From positions 1 through 64,000 of the forward strand of contig JAVKDD010000023.1 of NCBI GenBank assembly GCA_040222455.1: a DNA stretch of 64,000 nucleotides. The letters are read 5' to 3'. The position numbers were made by a program, and so were the translations under genes. Positions 1 through 8,387 of the stretch are shown here, piece by piece. Source of the DNA: RHLJ01 sp040222455. Lineage in GTDB: Bacteria; Bacteroidota; Rhodothermia; Balneolales; Balneolaceae. The notes under the pieces are model-generated. The model ran no database searches, had not been told where the DNA came from, and saw nothing but the letters and a program-made list of their open reading frames with translations. The first letter of the stretch is position 1, and the number at the start of each line of letters is the position of its first letter.

Positions 1-418
1 CCACACTGGATCAATAGTTCAAAACCCTCTCTAAAGAACGTGGACCTTTGGAATTATTAAACGAAAGTATCTCGAACGCGCCTAGAATTCATAGTCTTGA
101 CCTTTTGTTACTTTTGGGTCAAGCCAAAAGTAAGAGGAAATAGTTAAAAGGCTGGTATTCATAGTAGAACGATGAGGTCATTCAACATTTGATACCCTTC
201 GCGACCAGACTCAACCTTCACTCAATAAAATGAATCGCTCAGGGTGACAGCGTTGAGATGCTAGATACTTTGTTTTTAGAACAATCAACGAATTACCTGA
301 CACCTATATGGATGAGGCGTTGAGTTAGACTCAGATTTAGTTCCCAAGTCCTTCCCCTTACTGAAGAGGAAGACAGATGGGGTCAAAATACCTGATCTTA
401 ACCCCCCTTTCTTTATAA
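1..418. other. Intergenic region with repeat remnants
   Basis: I see no convincing gene in this stretch, which lies downstream of tyrA. It holds a perfect 10-bp-arm palindrome (108-133) and, near 223-250, a remnant resembling the ends of the GTCAT-type palindromic repeats found elsewhere in the window. Both strands are broken by stops at short intervals. The left edge may also hold the end of a unit that continues outside the window. Confidence 0.6.
108..133. repeat. Perfect palindrome, 10-bp arms
   Basis: TTACTTTTGG (108-117) is followed by the 6-base spacer GTCAAG and then its exact reverse complement CCAAAAGTAA (124-133). The run of pyrimidines before it and the lack of a T-tract after it argue against a simple terminator. 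It looks like a dispersed intergenic palindrome. Confidence 0.7.
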
Positions 419-1552
419 TCAAGCAAACCTATCCGCTAATCTATTGATCAAATATCCACTTTCTGTTAAGGCTTGAGTGGCGAATTTTCCAAAGAAATCT
501 GTAACTCCTTCAAATTCTTTGATAAAACCTTCACGATCATTTTTTTCAACCAATTCAGCTAGTTTTTTATGATGGTCAAAGAAGTTTAATAGCAATTCAC
601 GTCGCTCCTCATTTGAAAAAACGATATCTGCATACAGCTCTGCACTTTGTGCAAATATTCGCCCAGTCATCATTAACTCCGCCCGATAAATCGGTGAAGA
701 ATAATCCAACATATCGGCGGGCTTTAAATCGTAATGTTTCATAAATGATCCATGTAATAGGGCTACGAAATGCCTTAATCCTTGGACTAAATGCATTACA
801 TGATCATGTTTTTCAGGTTCTGCCTGTACAATCCTCATTCCCCAAAGTTCACATTGTTTTATAAACCACTCTGATTTCTCAACAAACCGCGCTGGACAAA
901 CCACCATCAATTGCTTAGAAAGATTTTCTACATCCGGACCATGCATCGGGTGTAATCCAATTACCGGACCTTCATGATTATTAAGCATTGCCTGCATCGG
1001 CTTTGACTTATTGCTTGTAAAATCTGCGAGTATTGTTTCTTTATTCAAGCGCCCTTTTAATCGTTCAATAATCTGTTCGGTAATATTAATCGGAACCGTG
1101 ATAATCACCATATCCAACTTTTCGCTGATCTCTTCTAATTCGTGCCAGTTTCCTTTATCGATAGAATAGGTATGATGTCCTGTCTGCTTGGTAATTCTTT
1201 TGTACAGTTTTCCCATTCCTCCTTCGCCACCGATATATAGAATATGTTTTGGGTTTTCAGTGGCAATAGGAAACTTTTCTTGTGACTGGCTATCCCGGGA
1301 AGAACTCATAATCATTCGCAAAAAATCTTCTGCCCAAGCAGGATCGATTCCTTTTTCTTGAGCCTTTTTTTTAAATCGATCGCTTTTTTCGATTTCTCTT
1401 TCCGGAACAAACACGGGGAGTTTATTTTCTACTTTTGCTTTGATTACATCCTGTACTGTCTTCGCTCTTTCAGCTAGTAAATCCAGAATTTCCTCATCAA
1501 TTTCATCTATTCTTTTTCGAGGGCTTTCTAATTCTTTGTGTCTGTGAGGCAT
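419..1552 (-). CDS. tyrA: Bifunctional chorismate mutase / prephenate dehydrogenase (T-protein)
   Basis: This enzyme converts chorismate to prephenate and then oxidises prephenate to 4-hydroxyphenylpyruvate for tyrosine synthesis in the cytoplasm. Residues 1-95 form an AroQ-type chorismate mutase (RKRIDEIDEEIL, VPEREIEK). A Rossmann NAD-binding segment (YIGGEGGMG, near residue 107) and the prephenate dehydrogenase domain follow (GLHPMHGPD, SSPIYR, GRIFAQ). At 377 aa it matches the length and domain order of the Escherichia coli T-protein, and many motifs are nearly identical to that family. The gene stands alone, divergent from uvrB across a repeat. The gammaproteobacterial flavour could reflect horizontal transfer. 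The functional call is firm. Confidence 0.95.
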   Translation of the reverse strand: MPHRHKELESPRKRIDEIDEEILDLLAERAKTVQDVIKAKVENKLPVFVPEREIEKSDRFKKKAQEKGIDPAWAEDFLRMIMSSSRDSQSQEKFPIATENPKHILYIGGEGGMGKLYKRITKQTGHHTYSIDKGNWHELEEISEKLDMVIITVPINITEQIIERLKGRLNKETILADFTSNKSKPMQAMLNNHEGPVIGLHPMHGPDVENLSKQLMVVCPARFVEKSEWFIKQCELWGMRIVQAEPEKHDHVMHLVQGLRHFVALLHGSFMKHYDLKPADMLDYSSPIYRAELMMTGRIFAQSAELYADIVFSNEERRELLLNFFDHHKKLAELVEKNDREGFIKEFEGVTDFFGKFATQALTESGYLINRLADRFA

Positions 1553-1591
1553 TTTTGTTGTGATTCTATGCTTTTCTAAATTTGATGCAAT

Positions 1592-1728
1592 AAAAGTCTC
1601 CCCTCAAGGGGAGATCAATATCGTTGTTTAAACGATATTGTGAGGGGTGTTACAGAACTACGAAGAACATCCCCCGCCTCTCCCGATGCCTCGGGTTCGG
1701 CACCCCCTTCGAAGGGGGACTTTTTTTT
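1592..1728. repeat. Composite inverted-repeat element (MITE-like)
   Basis: A 137-bp element between tyrA and uvrB. Its ends are imperfect inverted repeats: AAAAGTCTCCCCTCAAG at the left, and AAAAGTCCCCCTTCGAA read from the right on the opposite strand. Inside is a palindrome with arms ATATCGTT and AACGATAT around GTTTA (1619-1639). It carries no ORF. The paired ends and GC-rich body in an AT-rich setting suggest a miniature mobile or REP-like element. The T-run at 1721-1728 could also stop transcription. Confidence 0.65.
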
Positions 1729-1821
1729 GCACGTAAAATTGTTTGGTAAATAATTCATGAACCTTAATCTAAAAGAATTTACCTTTCTTTTTGCTCTATT
1801 TTTACCTGATAATTATTTTTT

Positions 1822-3876
1822 ATGTCTCAGTTCAAACTTATTTCTCCATATAAACCTGCCGGAGATCAGCCAACGGCTATCGAAGACCTTACAGAAGGAT
1901 TAAAAGCGGGAGATAAATTTCAAACTTTGTTAGGTATTACGGGCTCAGGAAAAACCCGAACTGTGGCAAATGTTCTGGAGAATGTCCAAAAGCCAACCCT
2001 GGTAATGAGTCATAATAAAACTTTGGCGGCTCAACTTTTTCGGGAACTAAGTGATTTCTTTCCCGATAATCGTGTAGAGTTTTTTATCTCATACTATGAT
2101 TATTACCAGCCCGAAGCCTATTTATCTGCGCAGGATAAATACATTGAGAAGGATCTTTCTATCAACGAAGAAATTCAAAGACTTCGGCTACGCGCTACCA
2201 GCTCTTTGCTTTCTGGGCGCCGGGATGTAATCATAGTTTCTTCGGTGAGTTGCATCTACGGTATCGGTTCACCATCAGAATATGCAAAGCTGATTGTTTC
2301 TTTAAGTACCGGAATGGAAATCCCCAGAAATAAACTGTTGTATGATATGGTTGATCTCCACTATACACGCAATGATCATGACTTTAAGAGGGGTGTTTTT
2401 CGCGTTCGTGGAGATGTTATTGATGTTTATCCGGCCTATTCTGATGAGGGATTAAGAATTTCGATGTGGGGTGATGAAATTGAAAAGATGCAGCTCTTCA
2501 ATACCGATACTGGAAATATTATTGAAGAAGTAAGTGAATTTAAAATTTATCCGGCTTCGCATTATGTAACTACGAAATCCCGACTTGAATCTTCCATTCA
2601 GCAAATACGAGATGAGTTGCAATGGCGAACTAAAGTGTTAATTGATGAGGAAAAGTTTTTGGAAGCAAAACGCCTCGAACAACGAACTCTTTTCGATATT
2701 GAGATGATACAAGAGATCGGGTACTGCTCTGGCATTGAGAATTATTCCAGGTATTTAAGTGCCCGAAAACCTGGTGAACGTCCTTTTTGTTTAATGGATT
2801 ACTTCCCGGAAGATTATTTAGTTGTAGTAGATGAAAGCCATCAGACTATTCCTCAAATATCTGCGATGTATGGCGGGGATCGGTCTCGTAAAATTCAATT
2901 AGTGGATCATGGGTTCAGACTTCCTTCTGCGCTCGACAACCGACCCCTCACCTTTGATGAATGGGAAGAAAATGTAAACCAGGTCATTTTTGTAAGTGCA
3001 ACTCCCAGTGATTATGAGCTTGAGAAAAGTGGTGGTGTATATGCTGAGCAAATTATCCGCCCAACAGGATTGATGGAACCAGAAATTGAAGTTCGCCCTC
3101 TCGGCAATCAGGTTGATGATTTACTTGAAGAAATCCGAATTCGAATCGCAAAAAAAGAACGGGTTCTTGTTATCACGTTGACAAAGCGGCTTAGTGAAGA
3201 ATTAAGTGAATATCTTAAAAACCTCGGGATCTCTGCGGCATATATGCACAGCGAATTGGACGCGTTAGAACGTATTGAGGTAATTTATAAATATCGCCGC
3301 GGTGATTACGATGTTCTCGTTGGGATTAATTTGTTGCGGGAAGGAATTGATATCCCTGAACTTAGTTTAGTCGCTATCATGGATGCTGATAAGGAAGGAT
3401 TTTTGCGCTCAGCTACTTCTTTATTTCAGATTGTTGGGCGAGCCGCTAGAAATGTGGAAGGTAGAGCTATCCTATATGCAGATAAAATTACCGATAGCAT
3501 GAAGAAGGTTCTAGATGAAACTGACCGAAGAAGAAAAGTTCAAGGTGATTACAATAAAGAGCATGGAATTACACCGACTACCATTGCCAAAGAACTAAAA
3601 CCTCTGGTAGATCCTGCGCTTATCTCTAATCAAAAGTTTGATTATGAAGGAGAAGCCGCCAAAGCCGCCGAACAGGATTACCTTGAGACCATTAAAGTTG
3701 CCGAAAATGGAATTCAGTATAAAGCCAGTCCTGCTATGAATGAAGTCACTTTTGAAAGTAAAGATAAACTGATTGCTCATCTTCGGGAAACGATGCTTCA
3801 AGCGGCTAGAAATATGGAATTTGAAGAAGCCGCCAGAATCAGAGATCAGATTGGGAAGCTGGAGAAAGAGTTATAA
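1822..3876 (+). CDS. uvrB: Excinuclease ABC subunit B
   Basis: UvrB is the damage-verifying helicase of nucleotide excision repair. It is loaded by UvrA and hands the lesion to UvrC. The 684-aa length is normal. Visible motifs are the Walker A GITGSGKT near residue 40, the beta-hairpin region with YYDYYQPEAY near 92, the DEAD-like VDESHQ near 338, helicase motifs FVSATPSDYE and QIVGRAARN, and a C-terminal UVR motif (EEAARIRDQIGKLEKEL) that binds UvrC. uvrA and uvrC are not in the window. The first ATG fits the family N-terminus (FKLISPYKPAGDQPTAI). Confidence 0.98.
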   Translation: MSQFKLISPYKPAGDQPTAIEDLTEGLKAGDKFQTLLGITGSGKTRTVANVLENVQKPTLVMSHNKTLAAQLFRELSDFFPDNRVEFFISYYDYYQPEAYLSAQDKYIEKDLSINEEIQRLRLRATSSLLSGRRDVIIVSSVSCIYGIGSPSEYAKLIVSLSTGMEIPRNKLLYDMVDLHYTRNDHDFKRGVFRVRGDVIDVYPAYSDEGLRISMWGDEIEKMQLFNTDTGNIIEEVSEFKIYPASHYVTTKSRLESSIQQIRDELQWRTKVLIDEEKFLEAKRLEQRTLFDIEMIQEIGYCSGIENYSRYLSARKPGERPFCLMDYFPEDYLVVVDESHQTIPQISAMYGGDRSRKIQLVDHGFRLPSALDNRPLTFDEWEENVNQVIFVSATPSDYELEKSGGVYAEQIIRPTGLMEPEIEVRPLGNQVDDLLEEIRIRIAKKERVLVITLTKRLSEELSEYLKNLGISAAYMHSELDALERIEVIYKYRRGDYDVLVGINLLREGIDIPELSLVAIMDADKEGFLRSATSLFQIVGRAARNVEGRAILYADKITDSMKKVLDETDRRRKVQGDYNKEHGITPTTIAKELKPLVDPALISNQKFDYEGEAAKAAEQDYLETIKVAENGIQYKASPAMNEVTFESKDKLIAHLRETMLQAARNMEFEEAARIRDQIGKLEKEL

Positions 3877-3968
3877 TAAGTTTGTGTTCCTTTCTATTGT
3901 TCTTGTCAATTACATTCAGATTTAAATCCGACATTCAGAGCTTATAAGCAAATATCAGGTAGCGCCAT

Positions 3969-4001
3969 AAAAAAAGGGAGTAAGCGTTCAAGCCTACCCC
4001 C
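3969..4001 (-). terminator. Rho-independent terminator of the marR-type gene
   Basis: On the minus strand a 10-bp stem (3992-4001 with 3976-3985, two G-T wobbles, loop TTGAAC) is followed by seven T residues (3975-3969). It lies about 70 bases past the stop of the marR-type gene. No T-tract follows on the plus strand, so it mainly serves the minus strand. Confidence 0.8.
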
Positions 4002-4069
4002 TGAGGGATTTATGGAGTTTCTAAATGAAAACTTTTAACAAACTAACAATCTATAAACCTATAGATCGG

Positions 4070-4522
4070 TTAATTATTTTCCTTTATTCCAACTTTTTTA
4101 CAAAGTCGTCCTAACTCCGTTAATTCCTCAGAGGTGAGCACCGAAAATTCTTCCACTATTCTATTCAAATGTTCCGGGAAATACTTCTCTATAAACTTCT
4201 GTCCTTCGTTAGTAAGAGTAATGATAACTGCTCTTCCATCGTTTGGATTTTTGCTTTTACTAACTAGGTTTCTCTTTTCAAGATTATCTACCACAAGGGT
4301 GATATTCCCCCCTGTTTTTAAAATTTTAGCTCCAAGTTCTCTTTGACTTTGCGGGCCTAAATGATAGAGCGCTTCGATAATCCCAAATTGACTAATCGTT
4401 AAGTTTTCGCATGCTAAAGATCTGCTTAAACGATGATTTATACTTTCAGACGCTCTCGTCATTTTGATGAAAGTATTGAGCGTTTCTTTCTCTTTCTTTG
4501 ATCCTTTGTGATGTGTGGGCAT
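4070..4522 (-). CDS. MarR-family transcriptional regulator
   Basis: A 150-aa winged-helix regulator of the MarR type: dimerisation helix at the N-terminus (TFIKMTRASESINHRLSR), helix-turn-helix (SQFGIIEALYHLGPQSQRELGAKI), beta-wing with KSKNPNDGRAVIITLT, and a C-terminal dimer helix. Such proteins bind palindromes as dimers and usually release DNA on binding a small ligand or on oxidation. Its promoter holds two inverted repeats, which suggests autoregulation. It is monocistronic with its own terminator, so its other targets are unknown. Confidence 0.88.
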   Translation of the reverse strand: MPTHHKGSKKEKETLNTFIKMTRASESINHRLSRSLACENLTISQFGIIEALYHLGPQSQRELGAKILKTGGNITLVVDNLEKRNLVSKSKNPNDGRAVIITLTNEGQKFIEKYFPEHLNRIVEEFSVLTSEELTELGRLCKKVGIKENN

Positions 4523-4556
4523 GTTGAATTATACTATTTGTTCAACATTAAACAAA
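4522..4556 (-). promoter_or_regulatory. marR promoter with overlapping operator palindromes; likely leaderless
   Basis: On the minus strand TTGTTT (4555-4550), a 16-base spacer and TATAAT (4533-4528) form a sigma70-like promoter. The -10 ends only five bases before the ATG, so the transcript should begin at or next to the start codon. Two inverted repeats cover the promoter: TGTTGAA/TTCAACA (4522-4528, 4541-4547) and TTTGTT/AACAAA (4537-4542, 4551-4556). The arrangement fits repression by the MarR protein itself. Confidence 0.6.
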
Positions 4557-4579
4557 CTTTCTTTCGAATTCACCGTTCG

Positions 4580-5347
4580 CTAAATATCGTATATAATTGT
4601 AACCGGCGCATGGTCAGACATATCCCAATCTCTTTCGATATAGGCTTCTTTCGCTGATTTTGCTAGATCAGATGTGGCTAAATGATAATCTATTCTCCAC
4701 CCTTTATTTCTTTCTTTTGAAGCAGCCCGGTAGCTCCACCAGGAATATAAATCTGGTACATTTTGGTTGAGATTTCTGAAAACATCCTCATAACCAAGGT
4801 CAAGAAAGTCGGTTACCCAGGCTCTTTCTTCAGGTAGAAATCCTGAATTTTTATGCTGTTGCGCAGGATTATGAATATCAATTTCTTCATGACAAATGTT
4901 GAAATCACCGCAAAAAAGTGTCGGCTTTTCATCACCAATAAATGACTTCGCAAAAGGCAGAAAGTCCTCCAGGAATTTCATTTTTAAATCCTGCCGCTTA
5001 TCACCACTAGAGCCACTCGGTGTATAAACTGAAAATAATCGAAACGCTTCATACTCCGCCATTACGACCCGCGCTTCTGCATCAATCCAATCAATTCCAA
5101 TTCCTTCCTGTATTGAGATGGGCTCAGTTTTACTAAAAAGAGCTACGCCAGAGTATCCTTTTTTTTCTGCAGAATAATAGATTTGATGATAATCCAACTC
5201 TTTTAACTCTTCTGGAATTTGATCAATATCGGCTCTTAATTCCTGAAAGCAAATGATATCCGGACTCGTTTTTTCAATCCAAAGCATTAACCCTTTTTTA
5301 TGAGCAGCCCGAATTCCATTGATATTATAAGAACTGATTTTTAGCAT
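4580..5347 (-). CDS. xth: Exodeoxyribonuclease III / AP endonuclease
   Basis: A 255-aa Mg-dependent nuclease of the EEP fold that cuts at abasic sites and removes 3' blocks in base-excision repair. Family motifs are intact: YNINGIRAA at the N-terminus, the metal-binding Glu in CFQELRAD, CGDFNICHEEIDI with catalytic Asp and Asn, WRIDYHLAT, and the C-terminal SDHAPV. It overlaps the tyrS stop by one base and is last in the yqeY-cvpA-tyrS-xth operon. ExoA/Xth naming is by family; AP endonuclease activity is expected. Confidence 0.95.
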   Translation of the reverse strand: MLKISSYNINGIRAAHKKGLMLWIEKTSPDIICFQELRADIDQIPEELKELDYHQIYYSAEKKGYSGVALFSKTEPISIQEGIGIDWIDAEARVVMAEYEAFRLFSVYTPSGSSGDKRQDLKMKFLEDFLPFAKSFIGDEKPTLFCGDFNICHEEIDIHNPAQQHKNSGFLPEERAWVTDFLDLGYEDVFRNLNQNVPDLYSWWSYRAASKERNKGWRIDYHLATSDLAKSAKEAYIERDWDMSDHAPVTIIYDI

Positions 5348-6561
5348 TATATCCCTTTTAAGATCGCGTACTTTCTTTTGCCTACTTTTAACACTTTTTC
5401 ATCGCCTGCATTGAGCGATAGTTCTAAACCAAAATCAGTAATCTTTTCATCATCAAGACTTACTCCGCCCTGCTTAATCAGTCTTTTAGTTTCACCGTTA
5501 CTCGGAGAAAAATTCAATTCTGAAATAATTTCCATCAATCGTACCGATTTCCCTGAATGAATTTCAAACTCGGGCGCATCATCCGGAACTTGTTTATTTA
5601 TAATCGTTTGCTCAAAATGTTCTCTGGCCGATTTAGCTCCTTCCTCACCGTGGTACAATTTGGTAATAGCAAAAGCCAGATCATGTTTTGCGTTTCTAGG
5701 ATCGGTTTCTGCTTTCTTTTTTAAATCAGAAAGTTCAGTTGTTGGGACATCCGTCACTAATTCAAAATAGGTATAGATTAAATCATCCGGAATGGATAGC
5801 GACTTGCCATACATTTCATTCGCAGCTTCATCAATCCCAATGTAATTATCATAACTTTTCGACATTTTAGCAGAACCATCGGTGCCAACTAGTAATGGCA
5901 TCATTAAACAGACTTGAGGCTCAATATCGCTGTCTTTCTGGAGTTGTCGACCAACGAGAAGGTTGAATTTCTGATCGGTTCCTCCAAGTTCTACGTCGTT
6001 TTCTAAATGAACAGAATCCTGACCTTGCGCAAGTGGATATAAAAATTCATGGAGAGATATTGGTTCGTTATTTCCAAATCTTTTAGAAAAATCATCCCGT
6101 TCAATCATTCTGGCAACGGTCGTTTTTGACGTCAAGCGAATTACATCAATAAAAGACATAGTGCCTAGCCAATCGTTATTATTTACGATGGTTAGTTTAT
6201 CTGTATCCAGGATTCTTTGAGCTTGATCTATATAGGATTTAGCGTTTTCCTGAACTTCCTCGAGCGTGAGTGGTGGTCTTGTCGAGTTTTGTCCCGTTGG
6301 ATCACCAATCATTGCCGTAAAACCACCGATAATAAGAATTGCTTCGTGACCTAGATCCTGAAACTGTCTCATTTTTCTTAAAACAACGGAGTGACCCAAG
6401 TGGAGATCTGGTCGGGTTGGATCAACGCCTAATTTAATTTTAAGCGGTTTATTTTCCTTTGCCGATTTTTTTAATTTTGCTTTGAGCTCATTAACAGGAA
6501 CAATCTCTGCCGTTCCTCTTTTTATTATTTCTAGTTGCTCATCAATTGGAAGAAATGCCAT
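5347..6561 (-). CDS. tyrS: Tyrosyl-tRNA synthetase
   Basis: Class I aminoacyl-tRNA synthetase charging tRNA-Tyr. The HIGH signature appears as HLGH near residue 55, followed by GGFTAMIGDPTGQ. The second signature is KMSKS (residues about 233-237), which places it in the TyrZ-like bacterial subgroup rather than the KFGKT group. A C-terminal S4 RNA-binding domain is present (about 340-404). The length of 404 aa is normal for this subgroup. The gene abuts cvpA with no gap. No T-box or leader is visible upstream. Confidence 0.97.
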   Translation of the reverse strand: MAFLPIDEQLEIIKRGTAEIVPVNELKAKLKKSAKENKPLKIKLGVDPTRPDLHLGHSVVLRKMRQFQDLGHEAILIIGGFTAMIGDPTGQNSTRPPLTLEEVQENAKSYIDQAQRILDTDKLTIVNNNDWLGTMSFIDVIRLTSKTTVARMIERDDFSKRFGNNEPISLHEFLYPLAQGQDSVHLENDVELGGTDQKFNLLVGRQLQKDSDIEPQVCLMMPLLVGTDGSAKMSKSYDNYIGIDEAANEMYGKSLSIPDDLIYTYFELVTDVPTTELSDLKKKAETDPRNAKHDLAFAITKLYHGEEGAKSAREHFEQTIINKQVPDDAPEFEIHSGKSVRLMEIISELNFSPSNGETKRLIKQGGVSLDDEKITDFGLELSLNAGDEKVLKVGKRKYAILKGI

Positions 6562-7143
6562 CTAATTTCCGTTTTGATCTGTAGTTTCGTTTAAGAATGG
6601 AAGATTTTTTACAGGATTGTATTTGCTCAGATTCTCCTGAATCGTTTCAGTATAGCTTTCCGCTCCAGGATAAATAAAGGCAACCGCTTCATACGTCCAC
6701 GGTCCTAAGTAAATTATATATGGGTAAAGAAGTGACCGGTCTCTTACTTCTTCTTTAGGAACATTGAAGCCGGCAAGTAGTAGTAAAATTGTACTTATAA
6801 TCATTCCGCTTTTCAGAATGCCAAATAAGCTTCCAAGTGCTCTATTTACTGCACTTAATTTTACTGCCTTTAAAAGTTCTTTGGTCAAAAATGCAATTAA
6901 CGCTACAACACACAATGTTCCTAAAAACAATAAAGCAGCGGAAAGAAAAGGAATATAGGTGGCGGCTTCGTCTTCAAAAAATGGCTCTATTAGTATACTG
7001 AGAGCATCCATGTATTTAAAAGTCAGAAAAATTGCGAGCGTAATCCCAACGATATTCAAAACCTCTTTAACCAGCCCATTAACAGCGCCTTTATACGCAA
7101 AATATAATAACGGAACTGCAATAATGAGGTCTAAGATTTCCAT
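6562..7143 (-). CDS. cvpA: CvpA-family membrane protein
   Basis: A 193-aa inner-membrane protein with four predicted hydrophobic helices (about 5-25, 30-50, 65-90, 105-125), ending in a soluble tail (NPVKNLPFLNE). The sequence follows the CvpA family pattern (DLIIAVPLLYFAYKGAVNGLVKEV). In E. coli CvpA is linked to colicin V export and envelope stress; the biochemical role is unsettled. It abuts both yqeY and tyrS, so expression is probably coupled. Confidence 0.85.
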   Translation of the reverse strand: MEILDLIIAVPLLYFAYKGAVNGLVKEVLNIVGITLAIFLTFKYMDALSILIEPFFEDEAATYIPFLSAALLFLGTLCVVALIAFLTKELLKAVKLSAVNRALGSLFGILKSGMIISTILLLLAGFNVPKEEVRDRSLLYPYIIYLGPWTYEAVAFIYPGAESYTETIQENLSKYNPVKNLPFLNETTDQNGN

Positions 7144-7602
7144 TTAACCTGCTAGCTCTTCTTTTACTAACTGGCTGACCAAAGAGCCGTCTGCTTTACC
7201 TTTTAATTGACCCATAATCGGTCCCATAACTTTACCCATATCCTGAGGGCCTGTAGCTCCCAATGCTGCAATTTTTTGTTGAACTATTTTTCTTACTTCT
7301 TCTTCACTCATTAGCTCGGGAAGATACGCTTCTATAATTTTTAGTTCCATTTCTTCATTAGCAACTAAATCCTCTCTTCCGCCATCAGTAAACTGGGTAA
7401 TCGATTCTTTTCTTTGTTTAGCCGCTTTGGTAAGTACTTGTAGCGCCTGTTCATCACTAAGGTTTGCTTCTCCGCCTTTTCTTTCAGCAATTTCCTTTTC
7501 CATCATTTTAGCTTTAAGCGATCGAAGTACCCTTAACCGGTCTTGATCTTTTGCTTTCATAGCCACTTTTAGGTCGGTGAAAATCTGGTCTTTTATGCTC
7601 AT
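7144..7602 (-). CDS. yqeY: GatB/YqeY domain protein
   Basis: A 152-aa helical protein of the YqeY family, related to the tRNA-binding C-terminal domain of GatB. Family features include the N-terminal LKVAMKAKDQDRLRVLRSLKAKM and the C-terminal GPQDMGKVMGPIMGQLKGKADG. Free-standing YqeY is thought to contact tRNA, but its exact role is not established. It is the first gene of the yqeY-cvpA-tyrS-xth operon and lies just past the terminator of the ribosomal cassette. Confidence 0.92.
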   Translation of the reverse strand: MSIKDQIFTDLKVAMKAKDQDRLRVLRSLKAKMMEKEIAERKGGEANLSDEQALQVLTKAAKQRKESITQFTDGGREDLVANEEMELKIIEAYLPELMSEEEVRKIVQQKIAALGATGPQDMGKVMGPIMGQLKGKADGSLVSQLVKEELAG

Positions 7603-7635
7603 TGTTTTAAAAATTGTTACTAGTGAAAAGTAAGC

Positions 7636-7673
7636 AAAAAAAAAGGTTACACAATTAACTTGTATAACCTTTT
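7636..7673 (-). terminator. Terminator after the rpmB-rpmG-DUF4295 cassette
   Basis: Read on the minus strand, AAAAGGTTATACAA (7673-7660), a short loop and TTGTGTAACCTTTT (7654-7641) make a 14-bp stem with one wobble, followed by further T residues to 7636. It lies 20 bases past the DUF4295 stop. A-rich flanks on both sides mean it could also act on plus-strand transcripts. Confidence 0.8.
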
Positions 7674-7693
7674 AAAATCGTTTTGTTACGTTA

Positions 7694-7864
7694 TCAAGCT
7701 TTATTTTTTTCTATAAAGTCTTTTACGTTATCCTGCTCAACCATTGCTTCGCGATACGAATATTTTCCGTTCTCGTTTTTAGTTGAGATAATCACTTTTG
7801 CCATTCTTTTGGCAGACATTTTAGCCTGGAGTGCATCAGCACCAAATACTTGTTTCTTAGCCAT
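7694..7864 (-). CDS. DUF4295 small ribosome-associated protein
   Basis: This 56-aa gene starts at the ATG with its A at 7864 and reads MAKKQVFGADALQAKMSAKR onward, ending FIEKNKA before TGA. Lysine-rich and short, it fits DUF4295, a Bacteroidota family encoded directly after rpmG. Its position ten bases after rpmG supports the assignment. Later structural work on Bacteroidota ribosomes suggests a ribosomal role for such small basic proteins, but I cannot confirm that here. Confidence 0.8.
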   Translation of the reverse strand: MAKKQVFGADALQAKMSAKRMAKVIISTKNENGKYSYREAMVEQDNVKDFIEKNKA

Positions 7865-7873
7865 TACTCAGCC

Positions 7874-8038
7874 CTATTTAATTTCTTTGTGAACGGTGTG
7901 TTTGCGAAGAACAGCGTTATACTTCTTCAGCTGCATACGATCTGTTTGTGTACGGCGATTTTTTGTAGTTACATATCGAGAAGAACCTGGCTTCTCGGTG
8001 CACTCCAAAATTACCTGAACTCTATTACCTTTTGCCAT
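7874..8038 (-). CDS. rpmG: 50S ribosomal protein bL33
   Basis: This 54-aa gene was read directly from the minus strand: MAKGNRVQVILECTE, then RYVTTKNRRTQTDR, MQLKKYNAVLRKHTVHKEIK and TAG. It has the bL33 fold signature (TTKN and LKKYNPVLRKH-like segments). It is about six residues shorter than many Bacteroidota bL33 proteins because the loop after LECTE is short. Only one cysteine is present, so it is not the four-cysteine zinc type. It sits between rpmB and the DUF4295 gene in one operon. Confidence 0.92.
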   Translation of the reverse strand: MAKGNRVQVILECTEKPGSSRYVTTKNRRTQTDRMQLKKYNAVLRKHTVHKEIK

Positions 8039-8042
8039 TTAT

Positions 8043-8288
8043 TTATACTGCTTTTAAAAGGGTTCCTTTTCGACGCGCGTCTTTCAAAACTTCAGTAATA
8101 CCTTTTTTATTGATAGTTCTGAGCGTTTTTGCAGATACTTTAAGCGTAATCCACTTATCTTCTTCTGGAATGTAGAAGCGTCTTTTCTGTAAGTTTAAAT
8201 GAAAGCGATGCTTTGTCTTATTGTTCGACTTAGAAGAACGGTAACCGTTCATCGCTTTTTTTCCTGAAATATCGTCTCTTCGCGACAT
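8043..8288 (-). CDS. rpmB: 50S ribosomal protein bL28
   Basis: An 81-aa protein starting MSRRDDISGKKAM. The start at 8288 was chosen because bL28 proteins begin with this segment; a longer in-frame extension to 8354 would run into the promoter. The core NNKTKHRFHLNLQKRRFYI and DKWITLKVSAKTLRTINKKG matches the family. It is the first gene of the rpmB-rpmG-DUF4295 transcript and is divergent from gyrB. Confidence 0.95.
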   Translation of the reverse strand: MSRRDDISGKKAMNGYRSSKSNNKTKHRFHLNLQKRRFYIPEEDKWITLKVSAKTLRTINKKGITEVLKDARRKGTLLKAV

Positions 8289-8323
8289 CGTAATAATGGT
8301 TATTTCAATTTTGAGATAGACAC

Positions 8324-8354
8324 CAAAGATAGGGGTATAAATCTCAAAACTCAA
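8324..8354 (-). promoter_or_regulatory. Bacteroidota-type promoter of rpmB operon
   Basis: On the minus strand TTG (8354-8352) is followed by a 20-base spacer and TATCTTTG (8331-8324). This matches the -33 TTG / -7 TAnnTTTG consensus of the Bacteroidota primary sigma factor. It would start transcription about 30 bases before the bL28 ATG. Confidence 0.65.
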
Positions 8355-8387
8355 CGAAATTGATACTAAAAGTTTAGAAATTTTTAG

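Noticed and set aside
6562..8288. T-box, riboswitch or leader attenuator for tyrS
   Set aside because: tyrS is internal to a packed operon with no leader, and no T-box features were seen upstream of yqeY.
8043..8354. Longer bL28 frame with 22 extra N-terminal residues
   Set aside because: The extension covers the promoter and does not match bL28; MSRRDD is the family N-terminus.
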